Source: Chitinophaga eiseniae
Lineage (GTDB): Bacteria > Bacteroidota > Bacteroidia > Chitinophagales > Chitinophagaceae
Length of the DNA stretch: 64,000 bases
NCBI RefSeq assembly: GCF_900167135.1
Contig: NZ_FUWZ01000002.1
Span: 1,328,651 to 1,392,650 of the forward strand
Direction of reading: 5' to 3'
Shown here: in pieces, positions 1 through 7,822 of the stretch
Layout of the letters: every line of letters begins with the position of its first letter
How positions within the stretch are numbered: position 1 is the first letter of the stretch
Program-made: the position numbers and the translations under genes
The notes under the pieces: model-generated
What the model was told of the DNA's origin: nothing
What the model saw: only the letters and a program-made list of their open reading frames with translations
Database searches by the model: none

Positions 1-1
1 A

Positions 2-2611
2 CCGGCTGCAATCAAAGAACCGGCTAACATTCCTGTTAAACAGCCCGTAAAGGAAGAACAACGCAATATTCCGCCTGCCCCTGCTGCTGAAAACACACCA
101 ACTCCTCCCCAACAACCGGAAGAGCCCACCGTGATCAGTAACATCCAGGCCGAAAAACTGACCGGCCCGAAAGTCATCGGGAAAATCGAACTGCCCGTTC
201 AGTCCGACAGACGCGATAACAATAAAGGCAACTTCAACCGCGATGAAAAACGTAAACGCAAACGTATCATCGTGGAGAAAAAACCTGAACCCATCCAGCC
301 GAAAGACTTCAAAGAAGGCGGCCAGCAAGGACAAGGCGGCGGTAACCGTCCCCACCACGAAAACCGCGACAACCGCGGCGATAACCGTGGCGGCAATCGC
401 CCGCACGGCGACAACCGTAACCAGGGTGATAACCGCAACCAGGGCGGCGGCCAGGGCCATAACAGACCCGGCGGCCAGCAAGGCCAGGGCGGCGGCTTCA
501 ACAGAGGCGGCCAGCAAGGCGGCGGATTTAACAGAGGCCAGGGCGGCGGCCAGGGTGGCAACCGACAAGGCGGCCAGCAAGGCGGTAACTTCAACAGACA
601 AGGCGGCGGCCAGGGTGGTAACAGACCCGGCTTCAACAGACCCGGCCAGGGCGGCAACTTCCGTCCGGGTGGTCGAGGCGCTGATGATAAACGCACTGTG
701 GAAGAAAAGGAAATCGATAAAAACGAAATCCAGAATAAAATCAAGGAAACCATGGCCAAACTCGGTGGCGGCGGTCGCGGTAAAAACGTGAAAGCCAAAC
801 ACCGTAGGGAAAAACGCGAGGAAAGAGCCAGCCAGAAAGCCAAAGAGGGCGTTGAAGACAACAAACTCCAGGTAACGGAATTCGTTTCCGTAAGCGAACT
901 CGCCAACCTCATGGACGTTAGCTTCGCCGAAGTTATCTCCAAATGTATGGGCCTCGGTATCATGGTGTCCATCAACCAACGCCTCGACGCGGAAGTAATC
1001 GAACTGGTAGCCGGCGAATTCGGCTATGAAGTGGAATTCATCGGCCTCGACGCGGTGGAAGACTCCGAAGAAGAAGAAGATGTAGACGCTCCGGAAGATC
1101 TGCTGCCACGCGCACCGATCGTTACCATCATGGGTCACGTCGACCACGGTAAAACATCGTTGCTCGACTATATCCGCAGCGCCAACGTAGTAGCCGGTGA
1201 AGCCGGAGGTATCACCCAGCACATCGGTGCCTACCAGGTAACGACCGCCAACGGTAAAAAAATCACCTTCCTCGATACACCAGGCCACGAAGCCTTTACG
1301 GCCATGCGTGCCCGCGGTGCCAAAGCAGCGGATATCGCTGTCATCGTAGTGGCTGCCGACGACGCCATCATGCCTCAGACAAGAGAAGCCATCTCCCACT
1401 CCCAGGCTGCCGGCCTCCCAATGGTATTCGCTATCAACAAAATTGATAAGGAAGGCGCCAACCCGGAAAAAATTAAAGAACAACTGGCTCAACTGAACCT
1501 CCTCGTGGAAGACTGGGGCGGTAAATACCAAAGCCAGGAAATATCCGCTAAAAGCGGCCTCAATATCGACGTCCTGCTGGAAAAAATCCTGCTGGAAGCA
1601 GAACTCCTCGAACTGAAAGCCAACCCGAACCGCGAAGGCTCCGGTAGCATCGTGGAAGCTTCCCTCGATAAAGGCCGCGGATACGTAGCCTCCCTGCTGG
1701 TACAAAACGGTACCCTCCGCCAGGGCGACACCATCGTGTCCGGCTCCTTCTACGGTAAAATCAAAGCCATGTTCAACGAACGCGGCCAACGAATGGAAGA
1801 AGCAGGACCATCCATGCCGGTACAGGTGCTCGGCCTCAACGGCGCACCACAAGCCGGTGAGAAATTCAAAATGTACGAAGACGAATCTGAAGCTAAAGAA
1901 ACGGCTAACCGCAGAGCTCAGATCGTTCGCGAACAAGGTATCCGCACCAAGAAACATATCACCCTCGATGAAATCGGCCGCAGGCTGGCACTGGGTAACT
2001 TTAAACAGCTCAACCTCATCATCAAGGCCGACTTCGACGGCTCTGTGGAAGCATTGAGCGACTCCCTCCAGAAACTGTCTACCGAAGAAATCGTCATCAG
2101 TATCGTACACAAAGCAGTAGGCCAGATCACCGAATCCGACGTATTGCTCGCTACTGCCTCCGACGCCATCATCCTCGGTTTCCAGGTACGACCCTCTTCT
2201 CAGGCCGCCAAACTTGCAGAAAAGGAAAACATCGAAATCCGCAACTACTCCATCATCTACGATGCGATCGACGAGATCAAAAGCGCGATGGAAGGGATGC
2301 TGGAACCCAAAATCGAGAAAAAAGTGGTGTGCAACGTACAAGTACGCGAAACCTACAAATTCGACAAGGTTACCGTGGCCGGTTGCTTCGTACTCGATGG
2401 CAAGCTGACCAGAAACACCCGCATCAACGTAGTACGCGACGGTATCGTAGTCCACACCGGCGAACTCGGCTCCCTCAAACGTTATAAAGACGACGTGAAG
2501 GAAGTGGCCGCCAACATGGAATGCGGTCTCAGTATCCGCAACTACAGCGACCTCCGACCCGACGATATCATCGAAGGCTTCGAAGAGGTGGAAGTAAAAA
2601 GAACACTCTAA
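2..2611 (+). CDS. infB: Translation initiation factor IF-2 (5' end outside window)
   Basis: IF-2 is the GTPase that brings initiator fMet-tRNA to the 30S subunit and promotes 50S joining. The frame is open from base 2, so the gene starts upstream of the window; the GTG at 131 is only an internal codon. The visible part shows a charged, low-complexity N-terminal region rich in Gly, Arg, Asn and Gln (about 350-690), then an IF2_N-like segment (about 870-1050), then the GTPase with GHVDHGKTSLLD (P-loop), DTPGHEAF (G3) and NKID (G4), and the beta-barrel domains to the C-terminus. Stop is TAA at 2609. Two hairpins follow directly. The RG-rich region is far more repetitive than in proteobacterial IF-2. 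Identity is certain; only the N-terminus is missing. Confidence 0.97.
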   Translation, partial: PAAIKEPANIPVKQPVKEEQRNIPPAPAAENTPTPPQQPEEPTVISNIQAEKLTGPKVIGKIELPVQSDRRDNNKGNFNRDEKRKRKRIIVEKKPEPIQPKDFKEGGQQGQGGGNRPHHENRDNRGDNRGGNRPHGDNRNQGDNRNQGGGQGHNRPGGQQGQGGGFNRGGQQGGGFNRGQGGGQGGNRQGGQQGGNFNRQGGGQGGNRPGFNRPGQGGNFRPGGRGADDKRTVEEKEIDKNEIQNKIKETMAKLGGGGRGKNVKAKHRREKREERASQKAKEGVEDNKLQVTEFVSVSELANLMDVSFAEVISKCMGLGIMVSINQRLDAEVIELVAGEFGYEVEFIGLDAVEDSEEEEDVDAPEDLLPRAPIVTIMGHVDHGKTSLLDYIRSANVVAGEAGGITQHIGAYQVTTANGKKITFLDTPGHEAFTAMRARGAKAADIAVIVVAADDAIMPQTREAISHSQAAGLPMVFAINKIDKEGANPEKIKEQLAQLNLLVEDWGGKYQSQEISAKSGLNIDVLLEKILLEAELLELKANPNREGSGSIVEASLDKGRGYVASLLVQNGTLRQGDTIVSGSFYGKIKAMFNERGQRMEEAGPSMPVQVLGLNGAPQAGEKFKMYEDESEAKETANRRAQIVREQGIRTKKHITLDEIGRRLALGNFKQLNLIIKADFDGSVEALSDSLQKLSTEEIVISIVHKAVGQITESDVLLATASDAIILGFQVRPSSQAAKLAEKENIEIRNYSIIYDAIDEIKSAMEGMLEPKIEKKVVCNVQVRETYKFDKVTVAGCFVLDGKLTRNTRINVVRDGIVVHTGELGSLKRYKDDVKEVAANMECGLSIRNYSDLRPDDIIEGFEEVEVKRTL

Positions 2612-2617
2612 TACCCG

Positions 2618-2643
2618 CTTCCCGGCCCCCAAAGGCCGGGAAG
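2618..2643 (+). terminator. GC-rich hairpin after infB
   Basis: CTTCCCGGCC and GGCCGGGAAG form a perfect 10-bp stem with a 6-base loop, seven bases after the infB stop. There is no T-run immediately after it, so it may protect the 3' end or act together with the next hairpin. Confidence 0.55.
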
Positions 2644-2649
2644 ACATAA

Positions 2650-2710
2650 AAAAAGCTGTCAGAAATGGAGATACCCTCAATATCCCCGCTTTTTGACAGC
2701 TTTTTCTTTT
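2650..2710 (+). terminator. Intrinsic terminator of infB
   Basis: AAAAAGCTGTCA (2650-2661) pairs perfectly with TGACAGCTTTTT (2694-2705), and a T-rich tail follows. The A-run before the stem would let it work in both directions. Confidence 0.8.
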
Positions 2711-2801
2711 AATATCCCTGCCCGTCGGCGCAAAACCAAAGGCTTATCTAAACTTTTGTTAAATCCGTCGATATTAAATACAGTCCTGATCTTTAATTGG
2801 T

Positions 2802-2809
2802 TATTTTTG
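2802..2809 (+). promoter_or_regulatory. -7 element (TATTTTTG) of the surA-like gene
   Basis: TATTTTTG matches the Bacteroidota -7 consensus TAnnTTTG, 17 bases before the ATG at 2827. It lies inside a possible N-terminal extension (TTG at 2797), so it also argues against that longer start. Confidence 0.6.
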
Positions 2810-2826
2810 GATTTTACCGCTATAAT

Positions 2827-4206
2827 ATGAAGAAACTTTTGGCTTTATCTGCAGGAGCTTTGCTGTTATGGCAAGCTGCTGCCGCTCAGCAAAAACTCGT
2901 GGCAGACAAAATTATCGGCATAGTAGGGGATAAGATTATCCTCAAATCCGATATGGACGGCGCCCTGGCAGACCAGGCTCGGAACTCCCCCGACGGCACC
3001 GTCAGCCCCCAGGCTGCCTGCACTACCATGGAAATGCTGATCTCCCAAAAGGTGATGGTGCTCCAGGCAGAAAGGGACAGCTTGCCCGTTTCTGACGGAG
3101 ACGTGGAAGCACAAATGGAAAACCGTATCCGCTACTTCGAACAGCTCTACGGCACCAAAGAAAAAATGAAAGAAATTACCGGCTATAGCGTATACCAGCT
3201 CCGCGAACGGTTCCGCCAACCCATCAAGGAAGGCCTGCTCGCTCAAGCCATGCGCAATAAAGTGGTGGAAAACGTAAAAGTGACCCCCTCCGAAGTAAAA
3301 CGCTACTTCGACGCCATCCCGAAAGACAGCCTCCATTTCTATGAGTCCGAACTGGAAATAGGACAACTCGTCCTCATCCCCAAGGCCACCCGCGAAATGG
3401 ACAACTACGCCGTCGAACGCCTCCAGGGCTTCAAAAAAAGAGTACTCAACAAGGAATCCGACTTCGGGTCCCTCGCCATCCTCTACTCTGAAGACCCCGG
3501 CGTGAAAGAAAACAAAGGCATCTACGTGATGAACCGCAGCGATAAACAATGGGACGCCGACTTCATGGCGGCAGCTTTCCGTCTGAAAGAAGGCGAAATA
3601 TCCTCCCCGGTGAAATCACAGTTCGGCTACCACCTCATCCAGATGATCAAACGCTCCGGCGATAACGTGACCGTACAACATATCCTGCTCAAAGCAGCAG
3701 TCACCAAATCCGACCTCGCCGGCGCCACCACCAAACTGGACTCCATCCGCACCCTGATCGTGAACAACAAACTCACCTTCTCCGAAGCGGTTGCCAAATA
3801 CAGCGACGCACCCAGCGCCAAATTCGACGGCGGTATGCTCCAGTCCAAAACAGGAGAAGGTACCCTGCTCACTATCGACCAGCTGGACGATCCCTCTGAA
3901 AGAGATATCGTACTCATGCTCGATACTCTTAAACCCGGAAAAATATCCGCCCCCGTCTCATTTACCGACGAAACAGGCCGCGCCGGCGTAAGGATCGTGT
4001 ACCTCAAAACACGCACCCAGCCACACCGCGAAAACCTGAATGACGACTACTCCCGCATTCAGCAACGCACCCTGGATATCAAAAGGGCTGAAGCCATCAA
4101 TAAATGGCTCATCGAAAAAATACCCACCTTCTACGTACACGTAGATGATGACTATAAAAACTGCTCCCACATCAGCCAATGGATGGCCTCCCTGGCTAAA
4201 CAGTAA
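2827..4206 (+). CDS. SurA-type periplasmic peptidyl-prolyl isomerase/chaperone
   Basis: Predicted outer-membrane-protein chaperone of the SurA/parvulin family, 459 aa. It starts with a signal peptide (MKKLLALSAGALLLWQAAAA, probable cleavage after AAA-Q). A SurA_N-like helical region (to about residue 165) with GIVGDKIILKSD precedes two PpiC/parvulin-like domains: one around residues 170-280 (ending QFGYHLIQMIKR) and one from about 290 (VTVQHILLK) to 400. The ATG at 2827 is preferred because the longer TTG start overlaps a -7 promoter element and would bury the signal peptide. The gene stands alone between two terminators. Function by family; the specific client proteins are unknown. Confidence 0.9.
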   Translation: MKKLLALSAGALLLWQAAAAQQKLVADKIIGIVGDKIILKSDMDGALADQARNSPDGTVSPQAACTTMEMLISQKVMVLQAERDSLPVSDGDVEAQMENRIRYFEQLYGTKEKMKEITGYSVYQLRERFRQPIKEGLLAQAMRNKVVENVKVTPSEVKRYFDAIPKDSLHFYESELEIGQLVLIPKATREMDNYAVERLQGFKKRVLNKESDFGSLAILYSEDPGVKENKGIYVMNRSDKQWDADFMAAAFRLKEGEISSPVKSQFGYHLIQMIKRSGDNVTVQHILLKAAVTKSDLAGATTKLDSIRTLIVNNKLTFSEAVAKYSDAPSAKFDGGMLQSKTGEGTLLTIDQLDDPSERDIVLMLDTLKPGKISAPVSFTDETGRAGVRIVYLKTRTQPHRENLNDDYSRIQQRTLDIKRAEAINKWLIEKIPTFYVHVDDDYKNCSHISQWMASLAKQ

Positions 4207-4238
4207 CGGTGAGGAACAGGATGTAAACTAATTCTCCT

Positions 4239-4288
4239 GAAGGGCGAAGACAACAGCGAACAGCTCCTGTCTTCGCCCTTCTTCTTTT
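4239..4288 (+). terminator. Terminator after the surA-like gene
   Basis: GAAGGGCGAAGACA (4239-4252) and TGTCTTCGCCCTTC (4268-4281) form a perfect 14-bp stem followed by TTCTTTT. Confidence 0.85.
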
Positions 4289-4422
4289 CTACCCCCTTAT
4301 GACCCTTTCCTGCTTCCCCCATTGACACCGTTTCAGATAGACGCCTGCCTTTTTCCCCTCGCTCCGCCGGCCAGCTTTCCACCACTCAACACGCACAATT
4401 CGTAATTCGCATTTTTTTGGCG

Positions 4423-4430
4423 TAACTTTG
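4423..4430 (+). promoter_or_regulatory. -7 element (TAACTTTG) of the purF-like gene
   Basis: TAACTTTG matches TAnnTTTG exactly, 18 bases before ATG 4449. No clear -33 TTTG is seen at the usual distance. Confidence 0.6.
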
Positions 4431-4448
4431 CGTCTTCAAATTTCAGCG

Positions 4449-6296
4449 ATGAGTGATGCGATCAAACATGAATGCGGCCTGGCATTTATAAGATTAAGAA
4501 AACCATTCTCTTATTACCAGCAAAAATATGGGACTGTGTTCTATGGGTTGAACAAACTGTACCTGCTCATGGAAAAACAACACAACAGAGGCCAGGACGG
4601 CGCTGGGGTGGCCGCGGTAAAACTCAATACAGAACCGGGGGTTCCTTTCATGCACAGAATTCGCAGCGCCGCCCCACAGGCTATCGGCGATGTTTTCAGT
4701 AAAATCCGGGAAGAAATCCAGGAAATCGAAAAATACCAGCCTGAAATCACCAAATATCCCGGCCTCCTCAAAGGACATATCCGGTTTTTAGGTGAAAACC
4801 TGATGGGACACCTCCGCTACGCTACACAGGGCAAAAACAACGTGGAACTCTGCCACCCCTTTGTACGCTACAACACCATTCCCGCCCGTAACCTCGCCAT
4901 GGCAGGTAACTTTAACCTGGTAAACGCCGATGAACTCTTCAAATTCGTTCAGGTAAACCCCGGGGAAGTACATAAAAACTCCGACCTCGCCGCCATGCTG
5001 GAAACCGTTCATCACTTCCTCTGCAAAGAAGATGAAGAACGCCGCAACGGCCTCGACGTCAAAAATATCCTGCAACAGGCTTTCTCCTTGTTCGACGGTG
5101 GCTACCACGCCTGCGGCCTTATCGGCACCGGCGACGCCTTCGTGATCCGAGACCCGCACGGTATCCGCCCGTCTTACTATTACATCAACGACGATGTGAT
5201 CGTTGCCGCCTCCGAAAGAGCCGCCATCCGCACTACCTTCAACGTAGGCGAAAATGAAGTGCTCGAACTCATGCCCGGTAACGCCCTCATCGTAAAAGAA
5301 AACGGCGACTACGCTATCGAACAGATCCTCGAAGCAAAAGAACGCAAAGCCTGCTCCTTCGAAAGGATCTACTTCTCCCGCGGTAACGACGAAAAAATAT
5401 ACAAGGAACGGACCTCCCTCGGCCGTAACCTGTCCGCTACCGTGCTCAAAGCTATCGACAACGACCTGAGAAATACCATCTTCTCCTTCATCCCCAACAC
5501 CGCTGAAGTAGCCTTCTACGGCCTGTTAAAAGGACTGGAAGACTATCTCAACAAAATCAAGGTGGAGAGAATCCTCTCCTGGGGCAAAGATTTCGATGAG
5601 GAAAAACTCAACGAAATGGTCAACCGCCGCATCCGCATCGATAAAATCGCTATTAAAGACGTGAAAATGCGCACCTTCATCACGGAAGATTCCAGCCGTA
5701 ATGAAATGGTGCAACACGTATACGATATCACCTACGGTACGGTAAGGCCCGGCGTAGACTCCCTCGTAGTCATCGACGACTCCATCGTTCGCGGTACCAC
5801 CCTCCGCGAAAGCATCATCAAAATGCTGGACCGCCTCGGCCCCAAACGCATCATCGTAGTGTCTTCTGCCCCGCAGATCCGCTACCCCGACTGCTACGGC
5901 ATCGATATGAGCAAAATGGGCGACTTCGTAGCCTTCCAGGCCGCCATCGCCCTGCTGAAAGACCACGGCAAAGAACACATCCTGCAGGAAGCCTACGGCC
6001 TCTGCAAAGAATTACAACGCACCAACACCCTCCACGCACAAAACGTGGTGAAAAACATCTATAAACCGTTCACACCGGAACAGATCTCCGCTAAAATCGC
6101 GGAAATCCTCACCCCGGAAGGCATCGGCGCGCAAGTGGAAGTCATCTACCAGTCCATCGAAAGCCTCCACGAAGCATGCCCCAACAACCTGGGCGACTGG
6201 TATTTCACCGGCGATTACCCTACCCCCGGCGGCAACCGCGTAGTGAACAAAGCCTTCATGAACTTCATGGAAGGCAAAAATGAAAGAGGCTACTAA
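4449..6296 (+). CDS. purF: Amidophosphoribosyltransferase family protein (long PurF type)
   Basis: Glutamine amidotransferase/phosphoribosyltransferase that makes phosphoribosylamine from PRPP and glutamine, the first step of purine synthesis. The start at 4449 (MSDAIKHECG) places the catalytic Cys at residue 9 right after Glu, as in the short PurF propeptide; the frame could extend to 4428 but that overlaps the promoter. The Ntn-hydrolase half shows NRGQDGAG and LRYATQG. The PRPP loop VVIDDSIVRGTTL lies near residue 440. At 615 aa it is longer than canonical PurF (about 470-500 aa), with extra sequence inside the N-terminal half and at the C-terminus. Such long forms are typical of Bacteroidota, and some genomes hold a second shorter PurF, so the exact cellular role of this copy is less certain than the family. 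Confidence 0.85.
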   Translation: MSDAIKHECGLAFIRLRKPFSYYQQKYGTVFYGLNKLYLLMEKQHNRGQDGAGVAAVKLNTEPGVPFMHRIRSAAPQAIGDVFSKIREEIQEIEKYQPEITKYPGLLKGHIRFLGENLMGHLRYATQGKNNVELCHPFVRYNTIPARNLAMAGNFNLVNADELFKFVQVNPGEVHKNSDLAAMLETVHHFLCKEDEERRNGLDVKNILQQAFSLFDGGYHACGLIGTGDAFVIRDPHGIRPSYYYINDDVIVAASERAAIRTTFNVGENEVLELMPGNALIVKENGDYAIEQILEAKERKACSFERIYFSRGNDEKIYKERTSLGRNLSATVLKAIDNDLRNTIFSFIPNTAEVAFYGLLKGLEDYLNKIKVERILSWGKDFDEEKLNEMVNRRIRIDKIAIKDVKMRTFITEDSSRNEMVQHVYDITYGTVRPGVDSLVVIDDSIVRGTTLRESIIKMLDRLGPKRIIVVSSAPQIRYPDCYGIDMSKMGDFVAFQAAIALLKDHGKEHILQEAYGLCKELQRTNTLHAQNVVKNIYKPFTPEQISAKIAEILTPEGIGAQVEVIYQSIESLHEACPNNLGDWYFTGDYPTPGGNRVVNKAFMNFMEGKNERGY

Positions 6297-6319
6297 AAAA
6301 GAAAACTCCCCTCATCATA

Positions 6320-6356
6320 AAAAAAGCGAAGATCAGTAACTGATCTTCGCTTTTTT
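6320..6356 (+). terminator. Bidirectional terminator after purF
   Basis: AAAAAAGCGAAGATCA (6320-6335) and TGATCTTCGCTTTTTT (6341-6356) form a perfect 16-bp stem with a five-base loop, symmetric for either strand. Confidence 0.9.
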
Positions 6357-6479
6357 AGTAGTATCCGGCCGTGTTAATTTTGTCTTAAATCAGGCCGCCC
6401 CTTCCCGCTTTATTCTCCTAACACATTAACTTCCTGTAAATTCTTTATTTTCGTTCCGGTAAATCACCGTTTTCAGCCC

Positions 6480-6974
6480 ATGAAAACACTCTTACTCATC
6501 CGTCATGCAAAATCCAGCTGGAACAATCCGGACATGGACGATTTTGACAGACCGCTCAATAAGCGGGGAAAACAGAATGCGCCGGAAATGGCCCAACGCC
6601 TCGTTGCCAGAGGCATGGTCCCGGAGCTGATCATCGCCAGCCCCGCCAAACGCGCCCGCACCACCGCCAAAATCATGGCCGAAGAGTGGCACTACCCCAA
6701 ACAGGCCATCCTGCTGGAAGAAGAACTCTATCTCTGCTACGCCTCTACCTTCCTCAAGGTAATCACCCGGATAGACGACGACTTCAACGCGGTAGCCATC
6801 TTCGCTCATAACCCCGGTATCACGGACTTTGCCAACTACCTCACCGAAGAAATCCGCATCGATAACGTGCCCACCACCGGCATCTTCGCCATACAGGCGG
6901 ATACCGACAGCTGGAAAGACTTCGACCTGGCCCGTAAAAAATTCCTTTTCTTCGACTATCCCCGCAATAACTAA
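6480..6974 (+). CDS. SixA-like histidine phosphatase
   Basis: Histidine-phosphatase superfamily protein of 164 aa, close in size and layout to SixA phosphohistidine phosphatases. The catalytic RHA motif is in LLLIRHAKSSW near the N-terminus. ASPAKRARTTAKIM supplies the second Arg region, and FAHNPGITDFANYL carries the second conserved His. No signal peptide is visible, so it is predicted to be cytosolic. The target (a phosphohistidine protein or a small phosphoester) cannot be read from the sequence. A weak -7 like element (TATTTTCG, 6446-6453) precedes it. Its stop overlaps the stop of the opposite-strand proC by four bases. Confidence 0.85.
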   Translation: MKTLLLIRHAKSSWNNPDMDDFDRPLNKRGKQNAPEMAQRLVARGMVPELIIASPAKRARTTAKIMAEEWHYPKQAILLEEELYLCYASTFLKVITRIDDDFNAVAIFAHNPGITDFANYLTEEIRIDNVPTTGIFAIQADTDSWKDFDLARKKFLFFDYPRNN

Positions 6975-7768
6975 CCCTTCACAATTTTATTGTAGGAAGT
7001 ACTAATGCCTTTTATCAGGGACGAACTGAATCCCTGGTGCTCCATTTCATTCAAACCGGCAATGGTACAGCCCTTCGGCGTAGTTACCTTGTCTATCTCC
7101 TCCTCCGGGTGACGGTTCTCCCGGATCAGCAGCTCCGCAGCCCCCTTCACGGTCTGCGCGGCGATCAGGCTGGCCGTCCGCACGTCAAACCCGATTTCAA
7201 TCCCCCCCTGGATATTGGCCCGGATAAACCGCAACGCAAAAGCAATACCACAAGCGCCCAATACCGTGGCGGCATCCATCAGCTTCTCGTCAATGCTCAC
7301 CGTTGCGCCCAGCTGGTCGAACATCGTCTTCACATACCGCAACTGCTCTTCGCTGGCATTGGCGGCACAGATACAGGTAATAGATTCCTGTATGGCAATA
7401 GCCGTATTAGGCATGGCCCGCACCACCGGCATGTCCGGTACGATATGCGACAAATCAGCAATGCTGACGCCCGTCACCACGCTGATCAAAATATGTTTCG
7501 CAGGGTCCAGGTCAGTCTTCAACTGCTGCAACACCTCCCGCACGTTGTACGGCTTCAGCGCCACCACAATCACCTCCGATTGCCGGATAGCTTTTCCATT
7601 GTCTGTCTCCACCTGTACGCCGGCGGCCTTCAGATCGGCCAGCGTGCTGGTGTTACGTTTGGTAACAGTAATATCGGAAGGCTGGGAAAAACCACTTTTT
7701 ACCAATCCCTGGGCGATGGCCGAACCCAGATTTCCCCCGCCAATAATGGCTATTTTTTTGGCTGACAT
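6971..7768 (-). CDS. proC: Pyrroline-5-carboxylate reductase
   Basis: Reduces 1-pyrroline-5-carboxylate to proline with NAD(P)H. The 265-aa protein begins MSAKKIAIIGGGNLGSAIAQGL, a Rossmann GxGxxG motif. Conserved ProC segments follow: VVALKPYNVREVL, ISVVTGVSIADL, VVRAMPNTAIAIQE, and the C-terminal ATVLGACGIAF and TPKGCTIAGLNEMEHQGF. The frame extends 20 codons upstream, but the ATG at 7768 sits directly before the Rossmann fold and is the family start. It is divergent from the nuclease-helicase gene with 54 bases between starts. Confidence 0.95.
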   Translation of the reverse strand: MSAKKIAIIGGGNLGSAIAQGLVKSGFSQPSDITVTKRNTSTLADLKAAGVQVETDNGKAIRQSEVIVVALKPYNVREVLQQLKTDLDPAKHILISVVTGVSIADLSHIVPDMPVVRAMPNTAIAIQESITCICAANASEEQLRYVKTMFDQLGATVSIDEKLMDAATVLGACGIAFALRFIRANIQGGIEIGFDVRTASLIAAQTVKGAAELLIRENRHPEEEIDKVTTPKGCTIAGLNEMEHQGFSSSLIKGISTSYNKIVKG

Positions 7769-7822
7769 AAAAATTATTTTTTCAGATAAAATCCTACGGA
7801 AGGTATAACAATTGCGCCACTG

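Noticed and set aside
350..670. Tandem DNA repeats that might be a CRISPR or minisatellite
   Set aside because: Repeats are in frame, imperfect and encode the IF-2 low-complexity region; there are no regular repeat-spacer units.
199..975. Long open frame on the minus strand inside infB (Pro/Leu-rich)
   Set aside because: Antisense shadow of the Gly/Arg/Asn-rich infB coding sequence; infB is unmistakable.
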